Notes: generated by a model from the letters alone, not told the origin. DNA of 64,000 nucleotides from Methylobacterium sp. R2-1 (GCF_014191355.1 NZ_JACHWM010000001.1:372001-436000); one strand, 5' to 3'. Positions 46,189-56,428 are shown, counted from the first letter of the stretch. Translations and numbers: made by a program.

Positions 46189-46214
46189 GGAACTTCCGGC
46201 AAAGCTCAGGTGTT
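46189..46214 (+). promoter_or_regulatory. Putative EcfG promoter, GGAAC-N17-TGTT
   Basis: GGAAC (46189-46193) is followed after 17 nt by TGTT (46211-46214), one base from the general-stress consensus CGTT. It ends 35 bp before the start codon of the small secreted protein, a natural promoter position. Confidence 0.5.
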
Positions 46215-46249
46215 TTTCGCCAAGACATTTTCGGATCGGAAAGGATGCT

Positions 46250-46552
46250 ATGCGCAAGCTCGCCCTCGTGACCGCCGCCCTCATCTCGGTCGGCACCCTG
46301 ACCGCCACCTCCGCCGATGCCCGCCCCTACGGCCGCGGCTACGGCCATCATTACGGTCATTATCATGGCGGATACGGCCCGCGTGCCTATTACGGCGGCC
46401 GCCGTCGCGGCATCGGAACGGGCGCGGCCGTCGGGCTCGGCATCGCGGGTCTCGCGGCCGGCGCAATCGCAGCTGGCGCTGCGCGCGACGCCTATGCCCA
46501 TGACAGCTACTACGGCCGTCCGGCCTACGGCGGCTACTACGACGGCTACTGA
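46250..46552 (+). CDS. Small secreted Gly/Tyr/His-rich protein
   Basis: 100 residues with a signal peptide (residues 1-24, cleavage near ADA-RPYG). The mature part starts with a Gly-Tyr-His rich run (GRGYGHHYGHYHGGYG), then a hydrophobic Gly/Ala zipper segment (54-79, GTGAAVGLGIAGLAAGAIAAGA), and ends with SYYGRPAYGGYYDGY. The middle could be a membrane helix. It is a surface or envelope protein type common in Methylobacterium and related Rhizobiales with no known function; histidines could bind metal. An EcfG-like promoter lies just upstream and a strong terminator follows, so it is monocistronic. Confidence 0.75.
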   Translation: MRKLALVTAALISVGTLTATSADARPYGRGYGHHYGHYHGGYGPRAYYGGRRRGIGTGAAVGLGIAGLAAGAIAAGAARDAYAHDSYYGRPAYGGYYDGY

Positions 46553-46578
46553 GACGCAGGTTTCAGTCGAATGAGAGA

Positions 46579-46605
46579 GGCGGCCAGGCAACCGGCCGCC
46601 TTTTT
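46579..46605 (+). terminator. Strong intrinsic terminator
   Basis: GGCGGCC (46579-46585) and GGCCGCC (46594-46600) with an 8-nt loop, followed by TTTTT, 26 bp after the stop of the small secreted protein. Confidence 0.88.
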
Positions 46606-46799
46606 CGTGCGCGCCGGTGCCTGAAATCCGTCGAGAGGCCACGGCTAGCGGGGAACGAGACGCAAGCCAGGATTGCGCCCCCGTCACCGATGCGACAAGT
46701 TCCCGCACCGCAACAGCTATGGGGATTCATGGCTGTCATCGCAGCCATCGTCGGGGCGTTCATACCGGGCTGGTCTACTACTTCATCTACGGAAACGGG

Positions 46800-47246
46800 A
46801 TGGAGCAGCTCGACCGCTTTCTCGGCGACCGGCGCAACGCGAAGCTGAGAGCGAGAGGCGAAGCGTCTTTCCGCGGGGCGCCGCTGCGCGCCATCCGCGA
46901 TCCCGCCGACGCGGCCGGCGTGCTGATGTTGCTGGTGGCGCTCGCCCGCGGTACTCCGACACCGGAGCAGGAGGCGGCCATCGAAGCGGAGATGCGCAAG
47001 GTCACTGCTCCCGACGACGACTATGCGACGCGAATGGCCTATATCCGTCACGCCGCTGCCCAGGCATCCGATGCCAACACCGCGGTCGATCACCTCGCGC
47101 CGCTCCTGCGGGAGAAGCTCGACCCGTCCGAGCGCGACGACCGGGAGCGGATGCTGGAGGCGGTCGCCGTCATCCATGGCGGCCCGATCGACGCGCAAGA
47201 GAAGTTCATCGCTCGTACCGTCCGCGTGCTGGCCGAACAGCACTGA
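46800..47246 (+). CDS. TerB-like protein, possibly with a frameshifted N-terminus
   Basis: 148 residues from ATG 46800. The body (about 35-145) looks like a TerB-type helical bundle: AAGVLMLLVALARG, EAAIEAEMRKV, a middle helix and a final EAVAVIHGG..EKFIARTVRVL. TerB-like domains occur in tellurite-resistance and stress proteins. In this frame the codons before 46800 read LVYYFIYGNG without a start codon. Just upstream, another frame begins at ATG 46729 with GGGGA as ribosome site and reads MAVIAAIVGAFIPG. Joined, they would make one membrane helix followed by the TerB part. A one-base deletion near 46755-46775 would explain this. The start is therefore uncertain. Confidence 0.6.
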   Translation: MEQLDRFLGDRRNAKLRARGEASFRGAPLRAIRDPADAAGVLMLLVALARGTPTPEQEAAIEAEMRKVTAPDDDYATRMAYIRHAAAQASDANTAVDHLAPLLREKLDPSERDDRERMLEAVAVIHGGPIDAQEKFIARTVRVLAEQH

Positions 47247-47258
47247 CGGCGAGGACGA

Positions 47259-47720
47259 TCAGCCCCGGCCGCGATAGGGTGCGACGCCCTGGTCGGGCAG
47301 CCAGACGGATTTTGGCGGCTCGCCCGTCTGCCAGAACACGTCGATCGGAATGCCGCCGCGGGGATACCAGTAGCCGCCGATGCGCAGCCAGCGCGGCTCG
47401 AGCACGGCGGCGAGCCGCCGCCCGATGCCGACGGTGCAATCCTCATGGAAGGCGCCGTTGTTGCGGAAGGCACCGAGGTAGAGCTTCAGCGACTTCGACT
47501 CTACCAGCCAACGATCCGGCACATAGTCGATGACGAGCGTTGCGAAATCCGGCTGTCCCGTCACCGGGCACAGTGAAGTGAATTCCGGCGCGGTGAAGCG
47601 GGCAAGATAATCGGTGTCGGCGTGAGGGTTCGGCACGCGGTCGAGCTGAGCGGCCTCCGGCGAGGTCGGCAGCGGCGTCTGACGTCCGAGTTGCTTGGCG
47701 TGAGTCTCGATCGAATCCAT
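47259..47720 (-). CDS. queF: NADPH-dependent 7-cyano-7-deazaguanine reductase
   Basis: Reduces the nitrile preQ0 to the amine preQ1 in queuosine tRNA-modification synthesis. At 153 residues it is the short, unimodular QueF type. Catalytic Cys51 ([11 protein letters not shown]) forms the thioimide with the nitrile, Asp58 is the proton donor, and the QueF motif is [14 protein letters not shown] (74-87). FHEDC (91-95) follows. It is convergent with the TerB-like gene and divergent from eno. No preQ1 riboswitch-like element was evident in the upstream 263 bp. Confidence 0.95.
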   Translation of the reverse strand: MDSIETHAKQLGRQTPLPTSPEAAQLDRVPNPHADTDYLARFTAPEFTSLCPVTGQPDFATLVIDYVPDRWLVESKSLKLYLGAFRNNGAFHEDCTVGIGRRLAAVLEPRWLRIGGYWYPRGGIPIDVFWQTGEPPKSVWLPDQGVAPYRGRG

Positions 47721-47896
47721 GGTTGGCCTATACGCGGCCGGCGAACATCCGACTATGGCACGCGGTGAATGCCAGGGATTCCTGCGGATCGGCCGCGCTG
47801 ACCTGAGAAAATTGCGTCATTGAGCGGATTTTGTGGAAACGGCTCGGCTCGGAGCACCCGCCGGGAGCTTGCCGACGTCCCGAGGTTGGCGGATAA

Positions 47897-49273
<1,377 letters not shown>

Positions 49274-49281
49274 AGCCTTAT

Positions 49282-49304
49282 CCGACCTGATTGCATTAGG
49301 TCGG
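49282..49304 (+). terminator. Hairpin downstream of eno
   Basis: CCGACCT (49282-49288) pairs with AGGTCGG (49298-49304), nine bases after the eno stop. It is followed by a GC-rich rather than T-rich stretch, so termination may be partial. Confidence 0.5.
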
Positions 49305-49506
49305 CGTCAGTCGGTCTCGGCTTCGGCGCTCTTTCCTTTGCCGAGCCGGTATCCACTTCGTCGGAAAGCACTTCGAGTCGTTTCTCAGCATCGGGACGTG
49401 GCGGGCCGGACGAGCGCGCCGCGCCTTTTTTGTGCGCATTTTCCGAAGGGCACCTCGGCTGTGGAAACGCTTTCTTCACCCTGTTCGGGCGAGACTTCCA
49501 CCTGCC

Positions 49507-49818
49507 ATGGTCATCCGTCGCCGCGTCCGCGCCATCGTCGTCCCCGCCGTTCTCTGGACGGTGTCGGCTCTCGTTGTCGGCTACTTCGTGCATCAAGCCG
49601 AGAGCGGCAGTCGCGGTCTGGAGGCCAAGCGGGTCCTCAAGGTCGAAGCCTACGGGCTGACCCAGGAACTGAACGCTGCCAAGGCCGAGCGAGCGACCTG
49701 GGAGCACCGCGTTTCCCTGCTGCGAAGCGAGCAGATCGATCGTGACCTCTTGGAGGAGCGTGCCCGCGTCGTTCTCGGCCGCGTGCATGCCAATGACCTC
49801 GTCATCATCGGCCCTTAA
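49507..49818 (+). CDS. ftsB: FtsB/DivIC-family septum formation protein
   Basis: 103 residues from ATG 49507. One membrane helix near the N-terminus (about 10-28, IVVPAVLWTVSALVVGYFV) is followed by a periplasmic coiled coil (about 35-85) and a short conserved end ERARVVLGRVHANDLVII. This is the architecture of FtsB/DivIC, which forms a complex with FtsL and FtsQ at the division site and helps activate septal peptidoglycan synthesis. Location between eno and pdhA matches the conserved place of this gene in Rhizobiales and supports the call. Gene symbol given by family and context. Confidence 0.82.
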   Translation: MVIRRRVRAIVVPAVLWTVSALVVGYFVHQAESGSRGLEAKRVLKVEAYGLTQELNAAKAERATWEHRVSLLRSEQIDRDLLEERARVVLGRVHANDLVIIGP

Positions 49819-49992
49819 ATTTTATTTCCGCTAGACTAAACACTCAAAAGATTCATTTTGATTGTCTTTGCAGATTATCCACCGTTGCAACCGTGACGGT
49901 AACAGCACTTGATGGCTGTCAGCGCGCCCCTCGATTTCCGCAAATCGCTGCCCTAGAACCCCTCCCAACAGAGCGATTTCGGGAGGACACCG

Positions 49993-51042
49993 ATGGCTGC
50001 AGGCAGCGAGGCAGGGAGACCTGCGGCGGGAACAGATGCACCGCAACATCGGCCGGCCCCGAATATTCCTCAATTCACGAAAGATGAAGATCTTCACGCC
50101 TACCGCGAGATGCTGTTGATCCGCCGCTTCGAGGAGAAGGCGGGCCAGCTCTACGGTATGGGTCTGATCGGTGGCTTCTGCCACCTCTATATCGGCCAGG
50201 AAGCGGTCGTCGTCGGCATGCAGATGGCGGGTGAGGACGGTGATCAGAACATCACCGGTTACCGCGATCACGGCCACATGCTCGCCTGCGGCATGGACCC
50301 CAAGGGCGTGATGGCCGAGCTGACCGGGCGCCGCGGCGGCTATTCCCGCGGCAAGGGCGGCTCGATGCATATGTTCAGCCGCGAGAAGCAGTTCTTCGGC
50401 GGTCACGGCATCGTCGGCGCGCAGGTCGCGCTCGGCACCGGCCTCGCCTTCGCCGACGCCTACCTCAAGAACGGCAAGGTCAGCTTCACCTATATGGGCG
50501 ACGGCGCGGCCAACCAGGGCCAGGTCTACGAGAGCTTCAACATGGCGGCTCTTTGGAAGCTGCCAGTGGTCTACGTCATCGAGAACAACCGCTACGCCAT
50601 GGGCACCTCGGTGGCCCGCGCCTCGGCGCAGACGGATTTCTCCAAGCGCGGCCTGTCCTTCGGCATTCCCGGCGAGCAGGTCGATGGCATGGACGTGCGC
50701 ACGGTCCGCGAGGCCGCAACCCGCGCCATCCATCACGCCCGGTCCGGCGAAGGTCCCTACATCCTTGAGATGCAGACCTACCGCTACCGCGGCCACTCGA
50801 TGTCCGATCCGGCCAAGTACCGGTCGAAGGATGAAGTCTCGAAGATGCGCGACGAGCACGATCCCATCGAGATGGTGCGCAAGCGCCTGATTGAGGCGCA
50901 TGGCGTCCCCGAGGCCGACCTGAAGGGCATCGATGCCAAGGTCCGCGAGGTCGTCAACGAATCCGCCGACTTCGCGACCCACGATCCCGAGCCCGATCCC
51001 TCCGAGCTCTGGACCGATATCCTTCTCGAAGCCCGCGCCTGA
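49993..51042 (+). CDS. pdhA: Pyruvate dehydrogenase E1 component, alpha subunit
   Basis: 349 residues from ATG 49993, preceded by GGGAGGACACCG. With PdhB it decarboxylates pyruvate using thiamine diphosphate and transfers the acetyl group to lipoyl domains. The thiamine diphosphate motif starts with GDGAANQGQVYE (169-180) and ends at ENN some 28 residues later. The phosphorylation-loop-like region YRYRGHSMSDPAKYR and the active-site GGYSRGKGGSMHMF are also clear. First gene of the pdhA-pdhB-DUF5076-pdhC-lpd cluster. A terminator-like hairpin separates it from pdhB. Confidence 0.96.
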   Translation: MAAGSEAGRPAAGTDAPQHRPAPNIPQFTKDEDLHAYREMLLIRRFEEKAGQLYGMGLIGGFCHLYIGQEAVVVGMQMAGEDGDQNITGYRDHGHMLACGMDPKGVMAELTGRRGGYSRGKGGSMHMFSREKQFFGGHGIVGAQVALGTGLAFADAYLKNGKVSFTYMGDGAANQGQVYESFNMAALWKLPVVYVIENNRYAMGTSVARASAQTDFSKRGLSFGIPGEQVDGMDVRTVREAATRAIHHARSGEGPYILEMQTYRYRGHSMSDPAKYRSKDEVSKMRDEHDPIEMVRKRLIEAHGVPEADLKGIDAKVREVVNESADFATHDPEPDPSELWTDILLEARA

Positions 51043-51058
51043 ACGTGTCGCCGACACG

Positions 51059-51088
51059 CCCCTGGACCGTTCCGGCCCGGGGGTTTTT
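51059..51088 (+). terminator. Terminator-like hairpin between pdhA and pdhB
   Basis: Arms 51059-51068 and 51074-51083 pair over 10 positions with one wobble and one mismatch, closing GTTCC and followed by TTTTT. It lies within an apparent operon, so it may cause partial termination and set subunit ratios. Confidence 0.6.
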
Positions 51089-51162
51089 GGTGAGGCCTTC
51101 GCAAGAACAAGCCCGCGAACAGTCCGCCCGACCGACGCAACCGGATCGATAGAGCAGCGCAA

Positions 51163-52611
51163 ATGGCGACCGACATCCTGATGCCCGCCCTCTCTCCGAC
51201 CATGGAGGAGGGAAAGCTCGCCAAATGGCTGAAGAAGGAGGGCGATCCGGTCAAGGCCGGCGATGTCCTGGCCGAGATCGAGACCGATAAGGCGACGATG
51301 GAGGTCGAGGCGATCGACGAGGGAATCCTCGCCAAGATCCTCGTTTCGGACGGAACCGAGAACGTCGCCGTCAACACGCCGATCGCAATCATCGCCGAAG
51401 AGGGCGAGGACGTGTCGGCGGCCGCCGCGAGCGGTGGCAAGGGCAAGCCTAACGGCGCCTCCGGCGGCGCACCGGCTCCGACACCCGACATGCAGGCCGA
51501 GGGTATGGCGGACAAGTCGGCCGCCAGCGCCAAGACCGGCGATGACGCGCAGCGCGCCCCGGCCTCGCCGGCCGTCATCACCAACAAGGCGCCGGACCCG
51601 GTGATGGAAGAGTTTCCCGCCGACTCGCCCATGAAGACCACGACCGTGCGCGAGGCCCTGCGCGACGCCATGGCCGAGGAGATGCGCAGGGACGAGAAAG
51701 TCCTCGTGATGGGCGAGGAGGTCGCCGAGTACCAGGGCGCCTACAAGATCACGCAGGGGCTGCTTCAGGAGTTCGGCGCGCGTCGCGTGGTCGATACCCC
51801 GATCACCGAGCACGGCTTTGCCGGTATCGGCGTTGGTGCGGCCTTCATGGGTCTTAAGCCCATCGTCGAGTTCATGACCTTCAACTTCGCCATGCAGGCG
51901 ATCGACCATATCATCAACTCGGCGGCCAAGACTCTATACATGTCCGGTGGTCAGCTCGGCTGTCCGATCGTGTTCCGCGGCCCCAACGGCGCCGCTGCCC
52001 GTGTCGGTGCCCAGCACAGCCACGACTACGCCGCGTGGTACTCGAACGTGCCGGGCCTCAAGGTGATTGCGCCCTATACGGCGTCCGACGCCAAGGGCCT
52101 GCTCAAGGCCGCGATCCGCGATCCAAATCCGGTCATCTTCCTCGAGAACGAGATTCTTTACGGTCAGTCTTTCCCGGTGCCGGAGATCGAGGATTTCGTC
52201 CTGCCGATCGGCAAGGCACGCATCCACCGCCCCGGCAAGGACGTGACCATCGTCTCCTTCTCCATCGGCATGACCTACGCCCTCAAGGCGGCTCAGGCGC
52301 TGGCCGAGGAGGGCATCGAGGCGGAGGTGATCGATTTGCGCACGATCCGTCCGATGGACAGCGCCACGGTGGTGGAATCGGTGAAGAAGACCGGTCGCTG
52401 CGTCTGCGTCGAGGAGGGATTCCCGCAATCGGGTGTCGGCGCCGAGATCGTCGCTCGCCTGATGGCCGATGCCTTCGACTACCTCGACGCGCCCGTGCTG
52501 CGGGTGACCGGCAAGGACGTGCCGATGCCTTACGCCGCCAACCTCGAAAAGTTGGCACTGCCGAACGTGGCGGAGGTAATCGAGGCGGTCAAAAGTGTCT
52601 GCTACAAGTAA
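51163..52611 (+). CDS. pdhB: Pyruvate dehydrogenase E1 beta subunit with N-terminal lipoyl domain
   Basis: 482 residues. Residues 1-78 are a lipoyl domain with the modified lysine Lys43 ([11 protein letters not shown]); 80-150 is an Ala/Pro/Gly-rich linker; 155-482 is the E1-beta transketolase core ([17 protein letters not shown] start, [41 protein letters not shown], and the ILYGQSF region). Most bacterial E1-beta subunits lack a lipoyl domain; this fusion is a known feature of several alphaproteobacteria such as Rhizobium and Zymomonas. The lipoyl domain is nearly identical to that of PdhC, suggesting duplication. The DUF5076 gene follows after 10 bp. Confidence 0.96.
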   Translation: MATDILMPALSPTMEEGKLAKWLKKEGDPVKAGDVLAEIETDKATMEVEAIDEGILAKILVSDGTENVAVNTPIAIIAEEGEDVSAAAASGGKGKPNGASGGAPAPTPDMQAEGMADKSAASAKTGDDAQRAPASPAVITNKAPDPVMEEFPADSPMKTTTVREALRDAMAEEMRRDEKVLVMGEEVAEYQGAYKITQGLLQEFGARRVVDTPITEHGFAGIGVGAAFMGLKPIVEFMTFNFAMQAIDHIINSAAKTLYMSGGQLGCPIVFRGPNGAAARVGAQHSHDYAAWYSNVPGLKVIAPYTASDAKGLLKAAIRDPNPVIFLENEILYGQSFPVPEIEDFVLPIGKARIHRPGKDVTIVSFSIGMTYALKAAQALAEEGIEAEVIDLRTIRPMDSATVVESVKKTGRCVCVEEGFPQSGVGAEIVARLMADAFDYLDAPVLRVTGKDVPMPYAANLEKLALPNVAEVIEAVKSVCYK

Positions 52612-52621
52612 GCCGAAGTAA

Positions 52622-52900
52622 ATGTCGGAAAAGTTCGAAGAACTTGAGATCCCACCGGACGCCCTGGAACAGGGCGGGATCGAGATCGTGCGCGCGTCGA
52701 TCGTCGATGGGGCCGTGAGCGTGGCGCTCCGGCGTGCCTTCGACGATCCGGCGACCTGGGGCCGCCTGCTGATCGACCTCGCGCGGCAGGCCGCCCGCGC
52801 CTACGCCCTGGAAACGGAGAGCTCGGAGGAGGAAGCCTTCGAGCGCATCCGTGCCGGGTGGGAGGCGGAAACCCTCGACCCCAACAACGCCCTCAACTGA
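52622..52900 (+). CDS. DUF5076 domain protein in the pdh cluster
   Basis: 92 residues, soluble. A strand-rich first half (EIVRASIVDGAVSVALRRAFDDPATWGRLLIDLARQAARAYA) and an acidic end (ETESSEEEAFERIRAGWEAETLD) match DUF5076, a small alphaproteobacterial family of unknown role. It lies 10 bp after pdhB and 33 bp before pdhC in the same direction, so it is co-transcribed with the complex. This suggests an accessory or assembly role, but nothing in its sequence shows a catalytic site. Confidence 0.82.
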   Translation: MSEKFEELEIPPDALEQGGIEIVRASIVDGAVSVALRRAFDDPATWGRLLIDLARQAARAYALETESSEEEAFERIRAGWEAETLDPNNALN

Positions 52901-52933
52901 CCCCTCCTTTCAAGGCCGCTCGGGAACGATACG

Positions 52934-54346
52934 ATGCCGATCAACGTCCTGATGCCCGCGCTCTCCCCGACCATGGAGAAGGGCAACCTCGCCAAGTGGC
53001 TCAAGAAGGAGGGCGACGCCATCAAGTCTGGCGACGTGATCGCCGAGATCGAGACCGACAAGGCGACCATGGAGGTCGAGGCGGTCGATGAGGGCGTGCT
53101 CGCCAGGATCCTCGTGGCCGAGGGTACCGCCGACGTCCCGGTCAACGAGCTGATCGCGCTGATCGCCGAGGAGGGCGAGGATCCGGGCAGCGTTCAGGCG
53201 CCCAAGGGCGGCGCCGAGGCGAAGACCGCCCCGGTCGAGCCGAAGGCTACGCCCGATCAGAACGCCGCGCCCGACGGCGCTCACGCCGCCTATGCCAGAG
53301 TCGATCAGGCACCCGAAGGTGCCAAGCCGAACGGCACCGCCCAGCCTGCGGCTCAGGGATCCGGCGGCCGCGTCTTCGCCTCGCCACTCGCCCGCCGCAT
53401 CGCCAAGCAGGAGGGTGTCGATCTCTCGGCCGTGAAGGGCTCCGGTCCCCACGGCCGCGTGATCCAGCGCGACGTCCAGGCGGCGATCGAGGGTGGTACG
53501 GCCAAAGCCGGCGCGTCGGCAAAAATCGAGGCGCAGACTGCAGCCGCGCCGTCCGCGGAGAAACCCGCTCCGAAGGCGCCGACCGCGGGCGGGGCCCCGG
53601 CCGGCCTCAGCCTCGAGCAGGTCAAGGGCTTCTACGAGAAGGGTAGTTTCGAGGAAGTTCCCCTCGACGGCATGCGCAAGACCATCGCCAAGCGCCTCAC
53701 CGAAGCGATGCAGGTCGCGCCGCACTTCTACCTCACCGTCGATTGCGAACTCGATGCGCTGATGAAGCTGCGTGAGACGCTGAACAGCGCAGCCGGCAAG
53801 GACAAGGACGGCAAGCCGCTGTTCAAGCTTTCCGTCAACGACTTCGTCATCAAGGCGATGGGCCTCGCGCTCACCCGCGTCCCCGCCGCCAATGCTGTCT
53901 GGGCGGAGGACCGCATCCTGCGCTTCAAGCACGCCGAAGTGGGCGTCGCGGTGGCGATCGACGGCGGCCTGTTCACGCCGGTGATCCGCAACGCCGATCA
54001 GAAGACGCTCTCCACCATCTCCAACGAGATGAAGGACTTTGCGGGCCGTGCGCGCGCCAAGAAGCTGAAGCCCGAAGAGTACCAGGGCGGCGTCACCTCG
54101 GTGTCGAACCTCGGCATGTTCGGGATCAAGCACTTCACGGCAGTGATCAACCCGCCGCAATCGACGATCCTCGCGGTCGGTGCCGGCGAGAAGCGGGTCG
54201 TCGTCAAGGACGGCGCTCCGGCGGTGGTCCAGGCCATGACCGCGACGCTCTCCTGCGATCACCGCGTCCTCGACGGCGCGCTGGGCGCCGAGCTGATCGC
54301 TGCCTTCAAGGCGCTGATCGAGAACCCGATGGGAATGCTGGTGTGA
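52934..54346 (+). CDS. pdhC: Pyruvate dehydrogenase E2, dihydrolipoamide acetyltransferase
   Basis: 470 residues forming the core of the complex. One lipoyl domain (1-78, Lys43) is followed by a flexible Ala/Pro/Lys linker. The peripheral subunit-binding domain (about 138-178) contains FASPLARRIAKQEGVDL. A second linker leads to the acetyltransferase core (about 240-470), with the catalytic motif SCDHRVLDGALG (His443, Asp447). It passes acetyl groups from lipoyl lysines to CoA. Overall length and layout are normal for single-lipoyl alphaproteobacterial E2. The next gene, after 134 bp, is E3. Confidence 0.96.
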   Translation: MPINVLMPALSPTMEKGNLAKWLKKEGDAIKSGDVIAEIETDKATMEVEAVDEGVLARILVAEGTADVPVNELIALIAEEGEDPGSVQAPKGGAEAKTAPVEPKATPDQNAAPDGAHAAYARVDQAPEGAKPNGTAQPAAQGSGGRVFASPLARRIAKQEGVDLSAVKGSGPHGRVIQRDVQAAIEGGTAKAGASAKIEAQTAAAPSAEKPAPKAPTAGGAPAGLSLEQVKGFYEKGSFEEVPLDGMRKTIAKRLTEAMQVAPHFYLTVDCELDALMKLRETLNSAAGKDKDGKPLFKLSVNDFVIKAMGLALTRVPAANAVWAEDRILRFKHAEVGVAVAIDGGLFTPVIRNADQKTLSTISNEMKDFAGRARAKKLKPEEYQGGVTSVSNLGMFGIKHFTAVINPPQSTILAVGAGEKRVVVKDGAPAVVQAMTATLSCDHRVLDGALGAELIAAFKALIENPMGMLV

Positions 54347-54480
54347 CGTTCTTCGGTCCCAGATGCCTTCCACACGGAGGATCCAGGGACCGGTGACGTG
54401 CAGGACAGAGCGGTGCGGAGCCTCCCGCGCCGTCCCACACCGCCCTCCCAGCGAGGGGAGGGGAACGCGCGGAGAGCTGA

Positions 54481-55920
54481 ATGTCCGAAACTTACGACGT
54501 CCTCATCATCGGGGCGGGACCCGGCGGCTACGTCACCGCAATCCGCTCAGCGCAACTCGGCTTCAAGACTGCCGTGATCGACCGCGAGCATCTCGGCGGC
54601 ATCTGTCTGAACTGGGGCTGCATTCCGACGAAGGCCCTGCTGCGTTCGGCCGAGATCTACCACTACATGCAGCACGCCTCCGATTACGGCCTCTCGGCCA
54701 AGGAGGTCAGCTTCGACGCGGCGGCGATCGTCAAGCGCTCCCGCGGCGTTTCGAGCCGGCTCAATGGCGGCGTCGGTATGCTGCTGAAGAAGAACAAGGT
54801 CGATGTGATCTGGGGCGAGGCCTCAATCGAGTCCGCTGCCAAGGGTAACGAGCCCGGCAAGGTCACGGTCAAGGAGACCAAGCGCGCCGAAGCCCCGAAG
54901 GGCGCCAAGGGTGCGGGCACTTATTCGGCCAAGCACATCGTCGTCGCGACCGGTGCGCGGCCGCGCGTCCTGCCCGGCATCGAGCCCGACAAGAAGCAGA
55001 TCTGGACCTATTACGAGGCCATGGTCCCGGAAAAGATGCCCAAGAGCCTGCTGGTGATGGGCTCGGGCGCCATCGGCATCGAGTTCGCCTCGTTCTACCG
55101 CACCATGGGTGCGGAGGTGACGGTGATCGAGCTGCTGCCGCAGATCCTACCGGTCGAGGATGCCGAGATCGCCGGCCTCGCCCGCAAGCGTTTCGAGAAA
55201 CAGGGCATCAAGATCCTCACCGGCGCCAAGGTGACGAAGGTCGAGAAGGGCGCCGACTCGGTCACCGCCACGGTCGAGGACGACAAGGGCAAGACGCAGC
55301 AACTCACCGCCGAGAAGCTCATCTCGGCCGTCGGCGTGGTCGGCAATATCGAGAATCTCGGTCTCGAGAAGCTCGGGGTGAAGATCGAGCGCGGCGTCGT
55401 CGTCAACGACGGGCTCGGGCGCACCAACGTTCCCGGTATCTACGCAATCGGCGACGTCGCCGGTCCGCCGATGCTCGCCCACAAGGCCGAGCATGAGGGC
55501 GTCATCTGCGTCGAGACCATCAAGGGCTTGCACACGCACCCGATGGACAAGGGCAAGATCCCGGGCTGCACCTATTGCCACCCTCAGATCGCCAGCGTCG
55601 GCATCACCGAGGGGAAGGCCAAGGATCTCGGCCTCTCGATCAAGGTCGGCCGCTTCCCCTTCGCGGGCAACGGCAAGGCGATTGCGCTGGGCGAACCGGA
55701 CGGCCTCATCAAGACGATCTTCGATGCCAAGACCGGCCAGTTGCTGGGGGCTCACATGATCGGTGCCGAAGTGACCGAGCTGATCCAGGGCTACGTCGTC
55801 GCGATGACCCTCGAGACGACCGAGGAAGAGCTGATGCACACGGTCTTCCCGCACCCGACACTCTCCGAGATGATGCATGAGAGCGTCCTCGACGCCTATG
55901 GCCGGGTGATCCACGCCTGA
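54481..55920 (+). CDS. lpd: Dihydrolipoyl dehydrogenase (E3)
   Basis: 479 residues. A flavoprotein that reoxidises dihydrolipoyl groups of E2 with NAD+. The FAD dinucleotide fold is IIGAGPGGYVTA (10-21). The redox-active disulfide is CLNWGC (Cys42, Cys47) and the NAD fold is GSGAIGIEFASFY. YAIGDVAG is the second FAD contact. The C-terminal interface helix has HPHPTLSE-type sequence (here FPHPTLSEMMHES), with the His and Glu of the catalytic dyad. Placement after pdhC indicates service to pyruvate dehydrogenase. A short hairpin (55932-55947) follows the stop codon. Confidence 0.97.
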   Translation: MSETYDVLIIGAGPGGYVTAIRSAQLGFKTAVIDREHLGGICLNWGCIPTKALLRSAEIYHYMQHASDYGLSAKEVSFDAAAIVKRSRGVSSRLNGGVGMLLKKNKVDVIWGEASIESAAKGNEPGKVTVKETKRAEAPKGAKGAGTYSAKHIVVATGARPRVLPGIEPDKKQIWTYYEAMVPEKMPKSLLVMGSGAIGIEFASFYRTMGAEVTVIELLPQILPVEDAEIAGLARKRFEKQGIKILTGAKVTKVEKGADSVTATVEDDKGKTQQLTAEKLISAVGVVGNIENLGLEKLGVKIERGVVVNDGLGRTNVPGIYAIGDVAGPPMLAHKAEHEGVICVETIKGLHTHPMDKGKIPGCTYCHPQIASVGITEGKAKDLGLSIKVGRFPFAGNGKAIALGEPDGLIKTIFDAKTGQLLGAHMIGAEVTELIQGYVVAMTLETTEEELMHTVFPHPTLSEMMHESVLDAYGRVIHA

Positions 55921-55931
55921 CGGGACCGATA

Positions 55932-55947
55932 AAGCCGAAAACGGCTT
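55932..55947 (+). terminator. Short hairpin after lpd
   Basis: AAGCCG and CGGCTT form a 6-bp stem with an AAAA loop, 11 bp after the lpd stop. No strong U-tract follows, so it is a weak terminator. Confidence 0.4.
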
Positions 55948-56158
55948 CAATGGGCGCGCAGGACCAGGCGTGATGCCGCGATCCCGCGCGCTTTTTTGAC
56001 GTGTCCCTCCGACTTCGCACCATCCCGCGCTGGAGCGTGAAATTTAGCGGTGGAAGGTGGTACCGGCACCTACAAAATAAGCTTTGGTTGTATTCTCGCA
56101 GGTGAGGCTCTTCGTACACGGAGAGCCAAGCGCCCTTGATGCGAAGACCTGCAGCTCC

Positions 56159-56311
56159 ATGATCATACGTGTCCTTCTGCTCGTCATCGGCTTTGCTGGC
56201 CTCTACGCTTCGTTGACCGTGATGCAGGTCCACCTCTACGTCACGCTGCTGCTGCTGTTCCTTTGCGCTGGACCGTTGAGCTACATCGTCTTCCGCGAGG
56301 AGCATGAGTAG
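56159..56311 (+). CDS. Small membrane protein, about 50 residues
   Basis: 50 residues from ATG 56159. Two hydrophobic segments (about 2-22 and 26-44, with QVHLYVTLLLLFLCAGPLSY) end in a charged tail FREEHE. No family is recognised. The clean membrane pattern and lack of shadow-frame artefacts make it a plausible real gene, but no strong ribosome site is visible. Confidence 0.45.
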   Translation: MIIRVLLLVIGFAGLYASLTVMQVHLYVTLLLLFLCAGPLSYIVFREEHE

Positions 56312-56428
56312 GCGAGCTCGGTCGACCGGCGCCTGGACGATCATCCGAGACAGCGGCCGGCACACGGCCGCCTAGCCGCCTCCATCGACGCCGCCGATGT
56401 GTCGGCATGGGCCGCTTTCGGGAAGCGC

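Noticed and set aside
49831..51909. Long minus-strand open frame opposite pdhA and pdhB
   Set aside because: Antisense to two confidently assigned enzymes; no domain recognised.
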